64,000 nucleotides of DNA, taken from assembly GCA_963822575.1 (NCBI GenBank), contig CAWGHZ010000004.1, positions 248,001-312,000 on the forward strand, in the 5' to 3' direction. The notes under the pieces are model-generated. The model was not told the DNA's origin. It saw only the letters and a list, made by a program, of their open reading frames with translations, and did no database searches. This stretch comes from CAWGHZ01 sp963822575 (lineage in GTDB: Bacteria; Pseudomonadota; Alphaproteobacteria; MPNO01; DASWLB01). Numbering within the stretch: position 1 is the stretch's first letter; the number at the start of each line of letters is the position of its first letter. Position numbers and translations under genes: made by a program. This document shows, piece by piece, positions 1 to 8,957 of this stretch.

Positions 1-2
1 GC

Positions 3-116
3 TACCAGAAGGCGATCCCGGGCGCGCAGATGAAGGTCGTGCGTAAGGCGGGCCACTACCCCCATCTGGAACGGCCCGACGCCGTCCTGAAACTTCTGAA
101 CGCGTTCGTGCGCTAG
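3..116 (+). CDS. alpha/beta hydrolase, C-terminal end (partial)
   Basis: The window opens inside a gene; the last 37 codons are visible, ending in TAG. The fragment contains GHYPHLERP, the usual setting of the catalytic histidine near the C-terminus of alpha/beta hydrolase fold enzymes, followed by a short final helix (LLNAFVR). The nucleophile and acid lie outside the window, so the substrate cannot be judged. The family call rests on this one motif and the typical tail. Confidence 0.6.
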   Translation, partial: YQKAIPGAQMKVVRKAGHYPHLERPDAVLKLLNAFVR

Positions 117-122
117 TGCGGC

Positions 123-177
123 GGATTCGAAGTTCGCTATATTCCTCGTGGCGGGTATCGAGGCGAACTTCGAATCC
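123..177 (+). terminator. perfect 15-bp inverted repeat after the hydrolase gene
   Basis: Arms at 123-137 and 163-177 are perfect reverse complements (GGATTCGAAGTTCGC and its complement) with a 25-nt loop that holds a smaller 5-bp hairpin (144-148 with 159-163). It starts 7 nt after the stop codon, where a terminator would be, but no T-run follows. It could instead be an operator or a transcript-stabilising hairpin. Confidence 0.45.
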
Positions 178-203
178 AATACCCCACTCGAATCAATGAC
201 TTG

Positions 204-279
204 CTAGTGTCCCTATCGAAACCGCAGTTCGTGCGGTGTGCGACCCGGATTGAAACGGACTTTGGACCCGGGACACTAG
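204..279 (+). promoter_or_regulatory. 10-bp inverted repeat flanking the upstream region of the LLM oxidoreductase
   Basis: CTAGTGTCCC at 204-213 is matched by its exact complement at 270-279, 56 bp apart, directly before the ribosome binding site (GAGAGGAG, 284-291) of the gene at 298. Such spaced arms could bind a dimeric regulator or form a 5' UTR stem. The function is inferred only from position and symmetry. Confidence 0.35.
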
Positions 280-297
280 GGCGAGAGGAGATCAGTC

Positions 298-1470
298 ATG
301 CTCTGCTGGCACTTCACCGAGATGCCCTATCCCGATTTCCCGGCCGATGCGAAGTCGATCCGCATCAACCTGCCCAACGAATGCTTCGACCCGAAGATCG
401 GCGCCCGGCTCTACAACCGCTATCTCGACGAGCACTGCATCGCCGACGAGCTCGGCCTCAACATCATGTTGAACGAGCACCACCAGACGCCGACCTGCAT
501 CGACACCTGCGCGCCCCTGTCGGCCGCCATCCTGGCGCGCCAGACGCGCAACGCGCGCATCTGCATCCTCGGCAACCCGCTCGCGCACCGCAACGACCCG
601 ATCCGCATCGCCGAGGAGATGGCGATGATCGACTGCATCTCGGAAGGGCGGCTCGAATGCGGCTTCGTGCGCGGCGTGCCCTACGAGATCTACGCCTCGA
701 ACTCCAACCCGACCCAGACGGTCGAGCGCATGTGGGAGGGGATCGACCTCGTGGTCCGCGCCTGGCAGGCGACCGACAAGCCGTGGAACTACGAGGGCCG
801 GTTCTGGCACCGCCGCTCGATCAACGTGTGGCCGCGGCCCTTCCAGACGCCGCACCCGCAGATCTGGATCACCTCATCGAGCGACAAGGAGAACGTCGCG
901 CGCATGGCGCAGCGCGGCTACGTGTTCGCGATCTTTCTGCAGCCGGCTTCGGTGGTGAAGGAGATGTTCGACGTCTACCGCGCCAACTTCGTCGAGCACG
1001 GCCTGCCCGGCGGCGGCGGCATGGCCTACATGCCGCTGGTCTTCACCGGCGAGACCGAGGACGACGCGCGCAAGGGGGCGCAGGAGCTGACCTGGTACCT
1101 CTCCGCCGCCACCTCGCCGGCGCATTTCCGCAACCCGCCCGGCTACGCCCCGGTCGCCGCCAATGTGAGCATGATGCGCGCGACCGCGCGCGAGGGCGCG
1201 ACCAAGTCGATCCGCCAGCGCAGCCTCGATTCGCTGATGGAGGAGGGGATCGTGCTCGCCGGCACGCCCAACTCGCTCGTCCAAAGGATCAAGGACTACT
1301 ACGCCAAGGTCGGCGGGTTCGATCACCTGCTGATGATGCAGCAGGCCGGCTCGATGAGCCACGAGCGGGTGGTGCGGTCGATGACCCTGTTCGCGAAGGA
1401 GGTCTATCCGCAGATCAAGGATTTGCCGCGCACGCAGCCGGTCGAGCGTGCGCTTGCCAAGACCGCGTAG
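298..1470 (+). CDS. LLM-class flavin-dependent oxidoreductase (luciferase-like monooxygenase)
   Basis: A 390-residue protein of the bacterial luciferase-like TIM-barrel family, which uses reduced FMN or F420 to oxidise small organic molecules. The conserved NEHHQ-type segment lies near residues 59-63, followed by the usual LGNPLAHRNDPIRIAEE stretch and the family pattern of a C-terminal SMSHERVVRSMTLFAKEV helix. The length fits the family. The start is fixed by the preceding GAGAGGAG. The next gene begins 7 nt after the stop codon, so they probably form one transcript. A second LLM protein is encoded at 52338-53390, which suggests repeated use of this enzyme class. The substrate is unknown. 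Confidence 0.85.
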   Translation: MLCWHFTEMPYPDFPADAKSIRINLPNECFDPKIGARLYNRYLDEHCIADELGLNIMLNEHHQTPTCIDTCAPLSAAILARQTRNARICILGNPLAHRNDPIRIAEEMAMIDCISEGRLECGFVRGVPYEIYASNSNPTQTVERMWEGIDLVVRAWQATDKPWNYEGRFWHRRSINVWPRPFQTPHPQIWITSSSDKENVARMAQRGYVFAIFLQPASVVKEMFDVYRANFVEHGLPGGGGMAYMPLVFTGETEDDARKGAQELTWYLSAATSPAHFRNPPGYAPVAANVSMMRATAREGATKSIRQRSLDSLMEEGIVLAGTPNSLVQRIKDYYAKVGGFDHLLMMQQAGSMSHERVVRSMTLFAKEVYPQIKDLPRTQPVERALAKTA

Positions 1471-1477
1471 GTCGGCG

Positions 1478-2518
1478 ATGGTCGCGTTCCAGGTCCATCT
1501 CGTCGGCGGCGTGCCGCTCGCCGACGCCGAGACGGTGTTCGGGGCGGCGAGCCGCATCCTCGGCCCCGCGCTGCCGCGCATTCCCGACGGCGAGGTCGGG
1601 CGCGGCTGGATGAGCTGGTTCGCGCCGATCATCACCGGGAACGACAGGCTCGAGCGCACCGACGAGGAGTTCCGTCCCCATCCGGGCGGCGAGCCGAGCT
1701 TCCGCTACCGGCTGCGGCCCGGCGTCGCGCCAGAGGAGGTGCGGTTCACCGGGCTGCGCCACGCCGCGGTCGCCATCGAAAGCTACGGCGTGTTCGCGCG
1801 CCTCAAGGCGGCGGGCGCGATCCGGCCCGAGGCGCGGTTCCAGTGCACCCTCGCCCACCCGATCCCGGTGATCCGGCGCTACTTCCCTGAGGCGCTGCAG
1901 GATGCGATCGAGCCGGCGTTCGAGCGCGCGCTCCTGGGCGAGGTGGCGAAGATCGTCGACGTCATCCCGCATGCCGAGCTCGCCATCCAGTGGGACTGCG
2001 CCTCGGCGGTGTTTGCGACGCTCGAGCGCGGCGAGCCCTCGCGCTTCGGCCGCACGCGCGAGGAGATGTACGGCCCCCTCGCCGAGCGGCTGGCGCGGTT
2101 CGGCCAAGCGATGCCCGCCGACGTCGAGCTCCTCTACCATTTCTGCTACGGAAACTCGAACGGCCGCCACTCGGTCGAGCCGTCGAGCACGCGCGACGCC
2201 ACCATCATGGCCAACCGGGTGAGCGCGATCCTGGGACCGGCGCGGCCGATCCAGCTCATCCACCTGCCGGTGCCGATCGCACGCGACGACGACGACTACT
2301 TCCGCCCGCTCGCCGGCCTCGATCTCGCCCATGGGACTCGCATCGCGCTCGGGCTCGTGCACCTGAAGGACGGGGTCGAGGGCGCCGAGCGGCGCATCGC
2401 GACCGCGCGGCAATACCTTCCGACTTTCGCCATCGGCACCGAGTGCGGGCTCAGCCATGTGCCTCCCGACCAGGTCGTTCCCACGCTTCGCCTCCACGCC
2501 GCCCTCGCCGGCGGGTAG
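1478..2518 (+). CDS. MetE/UROD-superfamily-like protein of unknown function
   Basis: A 346-residue soluble protein. It opens with FQVHLVGGVPLADAETVF and IPDGEVGRGWMSW and ends with IGTECGLSHVPPDQVVPTLR. This arrangement is typical of small TIM-barrel proteins related to the catalytic half of cobalamin-independent methionine synthase, where the late Cys can be a zinc ligand. I chose ATG 1478 because the protein pattern starts there; an earlier in-frame ATG at 1448 lies inside the upstream gene. It follows the LLM gene by 7 nt. Another MetE-like gene lies at 19786-20971. Methyl transfer is only a family-level inference. Confidence 0.65.
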   Translation: MVAFQVHLVGGVPLADAETVFGAASRILGPALPRIPDGEVGRGWMSWFAPIITGNDRLERTDEEFRPHPGGEPSFRYRLRPGVAPEEVRFTGLRHAAVAIESYGVFARLKAAGAIRPEARFQCTLAHPIPVIRRYFPEALQDAIEPAFERALLGEVAKIVDVIPHAELAIQWDCASAVFATLERGEPSRFGRTREEMYGPLAERLARFGQAMPADVELLYHFCYGNSNGRHSVEPSSTRDATIMANRVSAILGPARPIQLIHLPVPIARDDDDYFRPLAGLDLAHGTRIALGLVHLKDGVEGAERRIATARQYLPTFAIGTECGLSHVPPDQVVPTLRLHAALAGG

Positions 2519-2532
2519 GGCGCCTCTTTCTG

Positions 2533-3465
2533 TCAGGTGAGCGCGCTGACGCCGACCCGGAACGTCGCGCGGAGCCGATCCCCCGCAGCGACCAGGTGCA
2601 GACCGTCGCCGCTCGCCAGCGCATTGGTCGGCGCGGTCATCGGCTCCAGGGCGACGAAGTCGCGCCCGGGCGGCACGAACACCTGGGCGTAGGGATAGCC
2701 CTCGCGGAACTCCACCGCGATCCGCCGGCCGCCGCCTTCGATGGCGAGGGTGGCCGTGGGCGCGGTGAGCGCGAACCCGTCGTCGAACGTCGTCGTGCCG
2801 ATGGGCCCGTCCGTCGCGGCGAAAGTCGCTTTTGCGCCGGTCGGGATCTGGCGGTCGTCGAGCGACAGGCGGCGCATCGCCGGCAGGCTGAGCCGCCATT
2901 CCGCGCGCGGCACGCCGGGCAGGCTGAAGTAGGGGTGGAAGCCGAAGCTCACCGGCACCGGCCCGTCGCTTCCGGCGACGAGCGTCGTCTCGATTGTCAG
3001 CCCGTCCGGGTCCAGCGCCACTGTCATCTCCAGACGGTGGTGGAAGGGGAAGACGGCGAGCAGCGCCGGGTCCGACCAGTCGAGCCGGGCGGCGAGGCGG
3101 TCGGCGCGCACGTCCGTCACCTGCCATTTAAGCCGCGCCCAGACCGCCCCGTGTATCGGAAGGCCGTGCTCTTCCTTGTGCAACAGGTCCGAGTTCGGAT
3201 CGAGCGTCACCTCGCGCCCGGCGGCGCGGTAGTCGTACCCGGCTAGCCGGTTCGCCCACGGGTGCAGCAGCGGGATGCCGCCGGTGCTGCCCTTCGCGGC
3301 GGCGGCTTCCAGGTCCTCGACCCGGCCCAGGACCTCCACCCCCTTATGGCGGAGCGAGGCGCCGATCATCCCGGCGCCGGGCAGGAACACCGCCTCTAGA
3401 TCGCCCGCGGCGAGCGTCCGCGGGTCCGCGTCCTTCAGCGCGCCCGTGTATCCGGTCTCCGCCAT
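2533..3465 (-). CDS. aldose 1-epimerase family protein
   Basis: A 310-residue galactose-mutarotase-like protein. Family landmarks are GLPIHGAVW (substrate-binding His), FGFHPYF (catalytic His region) and ALEPMTAPTNAL, which carries the catalytic Glu, all in the expected order. It would interconvert alpha and beta anomers of a sugar or act on a related pyranose. The gene is convergent with the MetE/UROD-like gene (14 bp between stops). The start ATG at 3465 gives the usual family length. No sugar operon is nearby, so the true substrate is open. Confidence 0.85.
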   Translation of the reverse strand: MAETGYTGALKDADPRTLAAGDLEAVFLPGAGMIGASLRHKGVEVLGRVEDLEAAAAKGSTGGIPLLHPWANRLAGYDYRAAGREVTLDPNSDLLHKEEHGLPIHGAVWARLKWQVTDVRADRLAARLDWSDPALLAVFPFHHRLEMTVALDPDGLTIETTLVAGSDGPVPVSFGFHPYFSLPGVPRAEWRLSLPAMRRLSLDDRQIPTGAKATFAATDGPIGTTTFDDGFALTAPTATLAIEGGGRRIAVEFREGYPYAQVFVPPGRDFVALEPMTAPTNALASGDGLHLVAAGDRLRATFRVGVSALT

Positions 3466-3617
3466 CACTGCCCCCCTTTCGCCATTGCGGCAACCCCTCT
3501 CCTTGCCCCTTGGCGCCGCCGGACAGCCCAGTGGACCGTCCGGCGGTCCTAAGGGTGGGAGGGGGGCTCCGTTCAGCGAGGACCGCGTCCGATCGGATAT
3601 GGTCCTCCTTTCATCCG

Positions 3618-4676
3618 CTAAGCCAGCTGCGCGGCGGGTCCAGTGGTCCAGCCCTCGCGGCCGGTCCTGCCCTTGAACTCCGGATAGCCGTAGGTCGGCG
3701 CGAACAGCTCCTCGATCGGCACCTTCTTCGGGATCATCGCCTGCTCGTAGAGGTAGGTGACGAGCGCCTCCAGGGTGGGCCGGTTCTCCTCGACGCCGTA
3801 GGGCCAGAACGCGCCCTCGAACACCCGGTCGATCTCGTGGAAGTCGGCCACCATCCACGGCATCATGTAGCGCAGCGCGCCCACGTCGCGCGCCTTCGCG
3901 ATCGCCATCGCGCGGGATTCGCAGCAGGCGTTGTAGAGGCTGGTCGCGACGAACGGGTGCGCCTCGTACAGCGAGCGCTTGATCGCCAGCACGTGCATGA
4001 TCGGGAAGATCTTGGTGCGCTTGAAATAGTCGGCCTCGACCTCGCGGAAGTTGGGGAACAGGCGCTGGATCTTCGGGTTGCGGCCGAACGGCTCGGGGAT
4101 CGAGGCGGTGATCATGGCGTCGATGCCGCCGTTCTTGGCGCCGTCTTCGAGAAGCTGGTTGAGCGAGCGGCCGGACTCGTTCTGCTCGAGGTCGATCTTC
4201 TTGAGGAGCGGCAGCACGCTGGGCTTGCCGTGCGTGCCGGCATGCTCCATCGCGCCCTGGACCCACGAGACGGTCGAAAGGTCGACGCCGTACTCGTGCT
4301 GCAGCAGCCCGCGGATGAACACCGCCGCCGTCTGCACGTAGAGCGGCACGCCGACCCGGCGCCCCTCCAAATCCTTCGGCTTCTTGATGCCGGAATCGGT
4401 GTTGACGAAGATGAACTGGTGGCGGAACACCCGCGAGATCATCACCGGCAGGGCGACGAAGGGCGAATCGCCAGCGATGTGCTTGGTGATGTGCTCGGAC
4501 AGCGAGAACTCGGACGCGTCGAACTCCTGCCCGCCGCCCATCCGGTCGAAGATCTGGCGCGGGTCGTCGATCGGCATGAAGTTGAGGTCGATGCCGGCCG
4601 GCTTCACGTCGCCGGTGTAAAGCGCGTGCATGCGGTCGTAGAAGCCGCAGGCCATGGTGATCGGAAGGTTGGACAT
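3618..4676 (-). CDS. 4,5-dihydroxyphthalate decarboxylase-like / NMT1-type binding-fold protein
   Basis: A 352-residue protein that starts LPITMACGFYDRMHALYTG and continues with RVFRHQFIFVNTDSGIKKPKDLEGRRVGVP. This pattern is typical of proteins annotated as 4,5-dihydroxyphthalate decarboxylase (Pht5), which share the periplasmic-binding-protein fold. No signal peptide or lipobox is visible, so as encoded it should be cytoplasmic, which argues for an enzyme over an exported ABC binding protein. However, it is divergent from two ABC permease genes with about 200 bp between, a place where a binding protein would be expected. With the Rieske oxygenase at 6447-7721 it suggests phthalate-like aromatic metabolism. 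The exact activity is not provable here. Confidence 0.65.
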   Translation of the reverse strand: MSNLPITMACGFYDRMHALYTGDVKPAGIDLNFMPIDDPRQIFDRMGGGQEFDASEFSLSEHITKHIAGDSPFVALPVMISRVFRHQFIFVNTDSGIKKPKDLEGRRVGVPLYVQTAAVFIRGLLQHEYGVDLSTVSWVQGAMEHAGTHGKPSVLPLLKKIDLEQNESGRSLNQLLEDGAKNGGIDAMITASIPEPFGRNPKIQRLFPNFREVEADYFKRTKIFPIMHVLAIKRSLYEAHPFVATSLYNACCESRAMAIAKARDVGALRYMMPWMVADFHEIDRVFEGAFWPYGVEENRPTLEALVTYLYEQAMIPKKVPIEELFAPTYGYPEFKGRTGREGWTTGPAAQLA

Positions 4677-4880
4677 CCCGGCAAGCCTTTCTGTATCTAT
4701 TCCCTCGGCGTGCGGCCAGTTTAGGCAGCGAGCCTGCGGCGGGGCAAGCGGCGGGTCGCGGCGCGCGCCGAAACCGGCGATAAATCGGCCGTCAAGGCGG
4801 CGCCGGTACGACAGGGAGACGAAAACGATGTCGAAGGCACGCCTTGGAGGCGTCCGCCCGCGCCCGGCAGGGGCGCGGCG

Positions 4881-5639
4881 GTGATCGGCGAGCGGCTGAC
4901 CTACCGGCTGGTGCAGGCGGGCTGCGCCATCCTTCTGCTCGTCGCATGGTACATCTCGACCAGCGAGGGTTGGGTGAACCCGATCCTCCTGCCGTCGCTG
5001 CCCAGGTCGGTGCACGAGTTCGTCGTGCTGGTCGCGAGTGGGGCGTTCTGGCCGGCGCTCAAGATCACGCTTTCCGAACTGATCACCGCGTTTGCCATCG
5101 CGGCGGGCTTCGGTTGCATCGTCGGCTATGTGGTGAGCTTGACCCGGTTCACCGTGCGCGTGTTCGACCCGCTGTTCGCCGGGCTCTACTCGATCCCGGC
5201 GATCCTGCTGTTCCCGCTCTACGTGCTGTTCTTCGGCATCGGCGAGGGCTCGAAGATCGCCATCGGCGCGACCATCGCCTTCTTCCCGGTGGTGCTCAAC
5301 ACCATTGCCGGGTTCGACTATGTCGACCGGACCTACGTGCGCGTCGCCAAGTCGATGGGCGCCTCGCAGATCCAGATGTTCTGGTCCGTGATGCTGCCCG
5401 CGGCATTCCCGGTGGTGCTGACGGGGCTCCGCATCGGCTTCATCCTGGCGTTCCTGTCAATCCTCGGGACCGAGACGATCTCCTCGCTCGGCGGGCTCGG
5501 CTTCCAGATCGTCACCCATTCCGAGCGGATCGAGCCGGCGAAGATGTTCGCCTACATCTTCCTCGCCATCATCATCTCGTTCCTGCTGAACGCGTTCGTG
5601 TCGTATCTCGACCGACTGGCGCGCCGAGGCCAGGCATGA
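4881..5639 (+). CDS. ABC transporter permease (SsuC/TauC type)
   Basis: A 252-residue inner-membrane protein with about six hydrophobic segments. The cytoplasmic EAA loop is visible as VAKSMGASQIQMFWSVMLP...GLR, the contact site for the ATPase. The GTG start directly follows a G-rich stretch. The next permease overlaps it by 4 nt (ATGA), so the two are translationally coupled and probably form a heterodimer. Family members import sulfonates, taurine, nitrate or aromatic acids. No ATP-binding subunit is encoded in this operon or nearby, which is unusual. Confidence 0.85.
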   Translation: MIGERLTYRLVQAGCAILLLVAWYISTSEGWVNPILLPSLPRSVHEFVVLVASGAFWPALKITLSELITAFAIAAGFGCIVGYVVSLTRFTVRVFDPLFAGLYSIPAILLFPLYVLFFGIGEGSKIAIGATIAFFPVVLNTIAGFDYVDRTYVRVAKSMGASQIQMFWSVMLPAAFPVVLTGLRIGFILAFLSILGTETISSLGGLGFQIVTHSERIEPAKMFAYIFLAIIISFLLNAFVSYLDRLARRGQA

Positions 5640-6388
5640 GCGCGCGGCTCGGGCCGGGCACGGTACGGCTCCTCGTCGTCGTGGGGCTGGTGATCCTGTG
5701 GGAGGTGGGCGTCCGCCTCGCCAACGATCCGGACTTCCTGTCGACGCCGGTGCAGATGGTCCGGGCGTTCATTGGCTTCTTCGACGACCCGGACGTATTC
5801 GTGGCGATCCGGACCACCTTGTGGGAGCTGGTGATCGCCTTCGCCCTCGCGGTCGCGGTCGGGCTGCCCATCGGGCTCGCCATCGGGCTCAAGCGCTTCG
5901 CCTACGGCTCGTTCTATCCCGTCGTGGTGCTGCTCTACGCCATTCCGCAGGCGACGATCCTGCCGCTCGTCATCCTGATCTTCGGCATCGGGCCTGAGGC
6001 GAAGATCGCCTTCGGCTTCTCGCATGGCGTGTTCGCGATCATCGTGAACGTCGTGGCGGGCGTGCAGGGGATCAAGCCGCTGCTGATCGACTCGGCCCGG
6101 TCGATGGGGGCGAGCCGCCGCCAGGTCATATGGAATGTGGTGATCCCGCACGCCGTGCCGAGCTTCTTCACCGGCCTCCGGCTCGCGATGACCGGCGTGC
6201 TGCTCGGCGTGCTGCTGGCCGAGCTGTTCGTCTCGCAGGAAGGGGTGGGGCACTTCACCCGGCTGTTCACGGAGAGCTTCCAGCCGCAGAAGCTGTTCGC
6301 CCTGATCGCCGCGCTTGCCGCCATCGCGGTCACGCTCAACGAACTCATGCGCCGCATCGAGCGCCGCATGAGCCTCTGGCACGACTGA
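5636..6388 (+). CDS. ABC transporter permease (SsuC/TauC type), second subunit
   Basis: A 250-residue multi-span membrane protein with the EAA loop DSARSMGASRRQVIWNVVIP...GLRLA. Its ATG overlaps the TGA of the upstream permease, so the two should be made together. The sequence is clearly related to the first permease but not a recent duplicate. The ATPase of this importer must be encoded elsewhere, or shared, because the following gene is an oppositely oriented Rieske oxygenase. Confidence 0.85.
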   Translation: MSARLGPGTVRLLVVVGLVILWEVGVRLANDPDFLSTPVQMVRAFIGFFDDPDVFVAIRTTLWELVIAFALAVAVGLPIGLAIGLKRFAYGSFYPVVVLLYAIPQATILPLVILIFGIGPEAKIAFGFSHGVFAIIVNVVAGVQGIKPLLIDSARSMGASRRQVIWNVVIPHAVPSFFTGLRLAMTGVLLGVLLAELFVSQEGVGHFTRLFTESFQPQKLFALIAALAAIAVTLNELMRRIERRMSLWHD

Positions 6389-6446
6389 CGCCGGGCGGGG
6401 TCGGGCGTCCCCCGGTCCTAACCTTCGGCGCTCGGGAGTCGCGCGC

Positions 6447-7721
6447 CTACCACTTGGCGAGGACGAGCTCGGCCATCGCGTCCTCCCACTTCATGCCGCG
6501 CGGCACGACAGTGTCGTAGGGGCGGACGTCGCGATGCAGCGCGGGATCGACGCCCTTGGGCGTCTCACCGCGCTCGATCGCGAAAGTGGCGTCCAACAGC
6601 AGCTTCCGCATGGCGATGATCGCCTTGTCGGAACTGCCGAGATACTCCTTCGAGCGGTCGACGATCGGCCCCATGCCTTCCTGCAGCGCGATGTCCTGGG
6701 TGTTGATGCCCTCGATGCCGGTGTAGGACCGGGTCCGCTGTAGATCGCGGTCGATCATGTGGTCGTTCGAAAGGTTGCGCTTCAGGCGGAACGTGCCGGG
6801 GATCAAATGGTGACGGCCGCGCCCGGCATGGGACTCGAACTCTTCGGCGAACTCGGGCGAGATCGTCGCGTTCTCGTTGATCCCGCACATCCAGTTCCAT
6901 GAATAGGTCTGGGTGTCGTCGATCGGCACCCAGATGTGGCCGTCGAGCTTGGGTACGTCGTAATTGCCGCCGCCGTTCCAGTGGGTCACGCCGCCGCGGA
7001 GCTGCTGCCACGGCAGCACGTAGTGGTAGATCCGCACGTACTCGCCATCGTCCTTGAGGTCGCGGCGCGAGACGTAATAGTAGCCGTAGTCGGTGGTGTA
7101 GACCTCGATCCGTGGCGCGCCGTCGCGCGCGCGAAGCTGCGTCATGTCGTGGATGTCGTTGTTGTGCAGGAACGACGAGTGCGAGGTGTCGAGCCCGCCC
7201 TCGAGCGACTGCAGCCAGTTGCATTGGATATAGGTCTTGGACAAATGCCGGTGCGTCTCGGGCGCGCGCATCCATTCGTAATCGGGCGGCGGCGGGCGGT
7301 GCTCGTCCGGCCCGAGATAGGCCCAGATCGCGCTGCCCTTCTCGCACGTCGGGTAGGCGTTGATCCTGACCTTGGCCTTCATCGGGCTGCCGGCGGGCTC
7401 TGACGGCAAATCGACGCAGTTGCCGTCCGTGTCGAACTTCCAGCCATGATAGACGCAGCGCAGCCCGCACTCCTCGTTGCGGCCGTAGAACATGGGCGCC
7501 CTCCGGTGCGGGCAGTAGGCATCGACCAGCCCGACGCGCCCCTCGGTGTCGCGGAACGCGATCAGATGCTCACCGAGAACGCGCACCCGGACCGGCGCGC
7601 CGTCCTTCTCCGCAAGCTCCGACGTGAGAAGGATCGGCTGCCAGTAGCGGCGCAACAGCTCGCCCATCGGGGTGCCGCGGGAGACGCGCGTCAAGCGTTC
7701 GTTCTCTTCGGGCTTCAGCAT
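6447..7721 (-). CDS. Rieske [2Fe-2S] aromatic ring-hydroxylating oxygenase (phthalate-dioxygenase-like)
   Basis: A 424-residue oxygenase subunit. The Rieske motif is C70-P-H72 with C89 and H92 (CVYHGWKF), which binds the [2Fe-2S] centre. The mononuclear iron site is GLDTSHSSFLH, with His at about 181 and 186. It resembles phthalate 4,5-dioxygenase and other single-component class oxygenases that need a separate reductase; none is seen nearby. ATG 7721 is preceded by AGGAAAGG, and an upstream in-frame ATG at 7808 lacks a good site and the family pattern. Neighbouring ring-cleavage and hydrolase genes suggest an aromatic substrate. Confidence 0.9.
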   Translation of the reverse strand: MLKPEENERLTRVSRGTPMGELLRRYWQPILLTSELAEKDGAPVRVRVLGEHLIAFRDTEGRVGLVDAYCPHRRAPMFYGRNEECGLRCVYHGWKFDTDGNCVDLPSEPAGSPMKAKVRINAYPTCEKGSAIWAYLGPDEHRPPPPDYEWMRAPETHRHLSKTYIQCNWLQSLEGGLDTSHSSFLHNNDIHDMTQLRARDGAPRIEVYTTDYGYYYVSRRDLKDDGEYVRIYHYVLPWQQLRGGVTHWNGGGNYDVPKLDGHIWVPIDDTQTYSWNWMCGINENATISPEFAEEFESHAGRGRHHLIPGTFRLKRNLSNDHMIDRDLQRTRSYTGIEGINTQDIALQEGMGPIVDRSKEYLGSSDKAIIAMRKLLLDATFAIERGETPKGVDPALHRDVRPYDTVVPRGMKWEDAMAELVLAKW

Positions 7722-7978
7722 ACCAATGGCCTTTCCTGTCCGGCATCCGCCGCCGTGCGGCCGGATGCAGCCCCGCCCAATGCCTTGGAAAATATGCGAT
7801 TCCAGCAAAAACTTTAGCGCCGGGAAAAAAGGGGGTCAAGCGACGGGGCGGTCACGCAGCCTTGCGGTGCCCGCACGGCGCGGCGCATGGCCATTGCGAG
7901 ATCGCCGCGGCGATAACACAATGCGGTCCCCGGCGCGGCCGCCGGAGCGGGGAGCGTCTTTCGCATGATTGGCCCCAG

Positions 7979-8905
7979 ATGATTGGATTGGGATTGGCCT
8001 CCTCGCACGCGCCGGCGATGTTCCGGCCGAAGGAAGTGTGGCCCGCGATCTACGCCTTCCGCACCCCGGAGGTGTCGCAGCCGGCCGCGGCGGCGGGCGA
8101 GACGGCCGAGGTCATCCAGGGCTACATCGACCGCATCGAGAACGGCTTCGCGGTGCTGCGCGACCAACTCGCCCGCTACCGCCCCGACGCGCTGGTCATG
8201 ATCGGCGACGACCAGGGCGACCTGTTCGCGCCGCAGGCGATGCCCGCCTTCTGCGTGTTCCGCGGCGACGACATCTGGGGCTCGACCGCAATCCGCTACC
8301 TCCACGAGCCGGAGGAGGGAAGCATCGTCCGGCTGCGCGGCCACCCGCGCCTTGCCGACGACATTTTGAAGGGGCTGATGAAGCGCGGCTTCGACCCGAT
8401 GTTCATGACCGACGTGAAAGACGCCGGCCGCGCCCGGCGCGGCATGAGCCACATGGTCACCTACCCCGCGCCGAAGCTGATGCCGGCGCTCGACGTGCCG
8501 GTCGTGCCCATCCTGATCAACGAATACTACCCGCCCTTGCCGACGGGCGAGCGCTGCTGGGCGCTGGGGCGGGCGCTCGCCGACATCCTGGCCGACCGGC
8601 CGGAACGGATTGCGCTCTACGCCTCGGGCGGGCTGTCGCACGACCCCGGCGGGCCGCGCGCCGGCTGGATCGACGAGCCGCTCGACCGCTGGATCCTCGA
8701 ACGGCTCGCGCACGGCGACGACCGGGCGCTGGCCGGGCTGTTCGCCATCGATTCCGACACGCTGCGCGGCGGCACCGGCGAGGTGCGCGCCTGGATCGCC
8801 GTGGCGGCCGCGATGGGGCGGCCAGCGACGGTGGTGGACTACATCAAGGCGCATCATGCGAAGACCGGGCTCGGCTTCGCCTATTGGCCGCCGGTCGAGG
8901 GCTAG
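7979..8905 (+). CDS. class III (LigB-type) extradiol ring-cleavage dioxygenase
   Basis: A 308-residue protein that begins IGLGLASSHAPAMF, the N-terminal metal-ligand segment of LigB/DODA proteins. It continues with DALVMIGDDQGDLF, GMSHMVTYP and LYASGGLSHDPGG, the usual order of active-site loops for non-heme Fe(II) cleavage of catechol-like rings between a hydroxylated and an unhydroxylated carbon. The start is chosen by homology because upstream in-frame sequence looks non-coding, and the ribosome binding site is weak. It is divergent from the Rieske gene and 52 bp before a hydrolase, which makes a plausible catabolic set. Confidence 0.8.
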   Translation: MIGLGLASSHAPAMFRPKEVWPAIYAFRTPEVSQPAAAAGETAEVIQGYIDRIENGFAVLRDQLARYRPDALVMIGDDQGDLFAPQAMPAFCVFRGDDIWGSTAIRYLHEPEEGSIVRLRGHPRLADDILKGLMKRGFDPMFMTDVKDAGRARRGMSHMVTYPAPKLMPALDVPVVPILINEYYPPLPTGERCWALGRALADILADRPERIALYASGGLSHDPGGPRAGWIDEPLDRWILERLAHGDDRALAGLFAIDSDTLRGGTGEVRAWIAVAAAMGRPATVVDYIKAHHAKTGLGFAYWPPVEG

Positions 8906-8957
8906 AGGCCGGCGCGGCGACAAGACCGAAGCAGCATCATCAGGAAGGAAACGCAAC

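Noticed and set aside
2533..4266. One long minus-strand gene joining the epimerase and the binding-fold protein
   Set aside because: The open frame crosses the intergenic gap and shadows the second gene in the wrong frame; both proteins have clear separate starts and stops.
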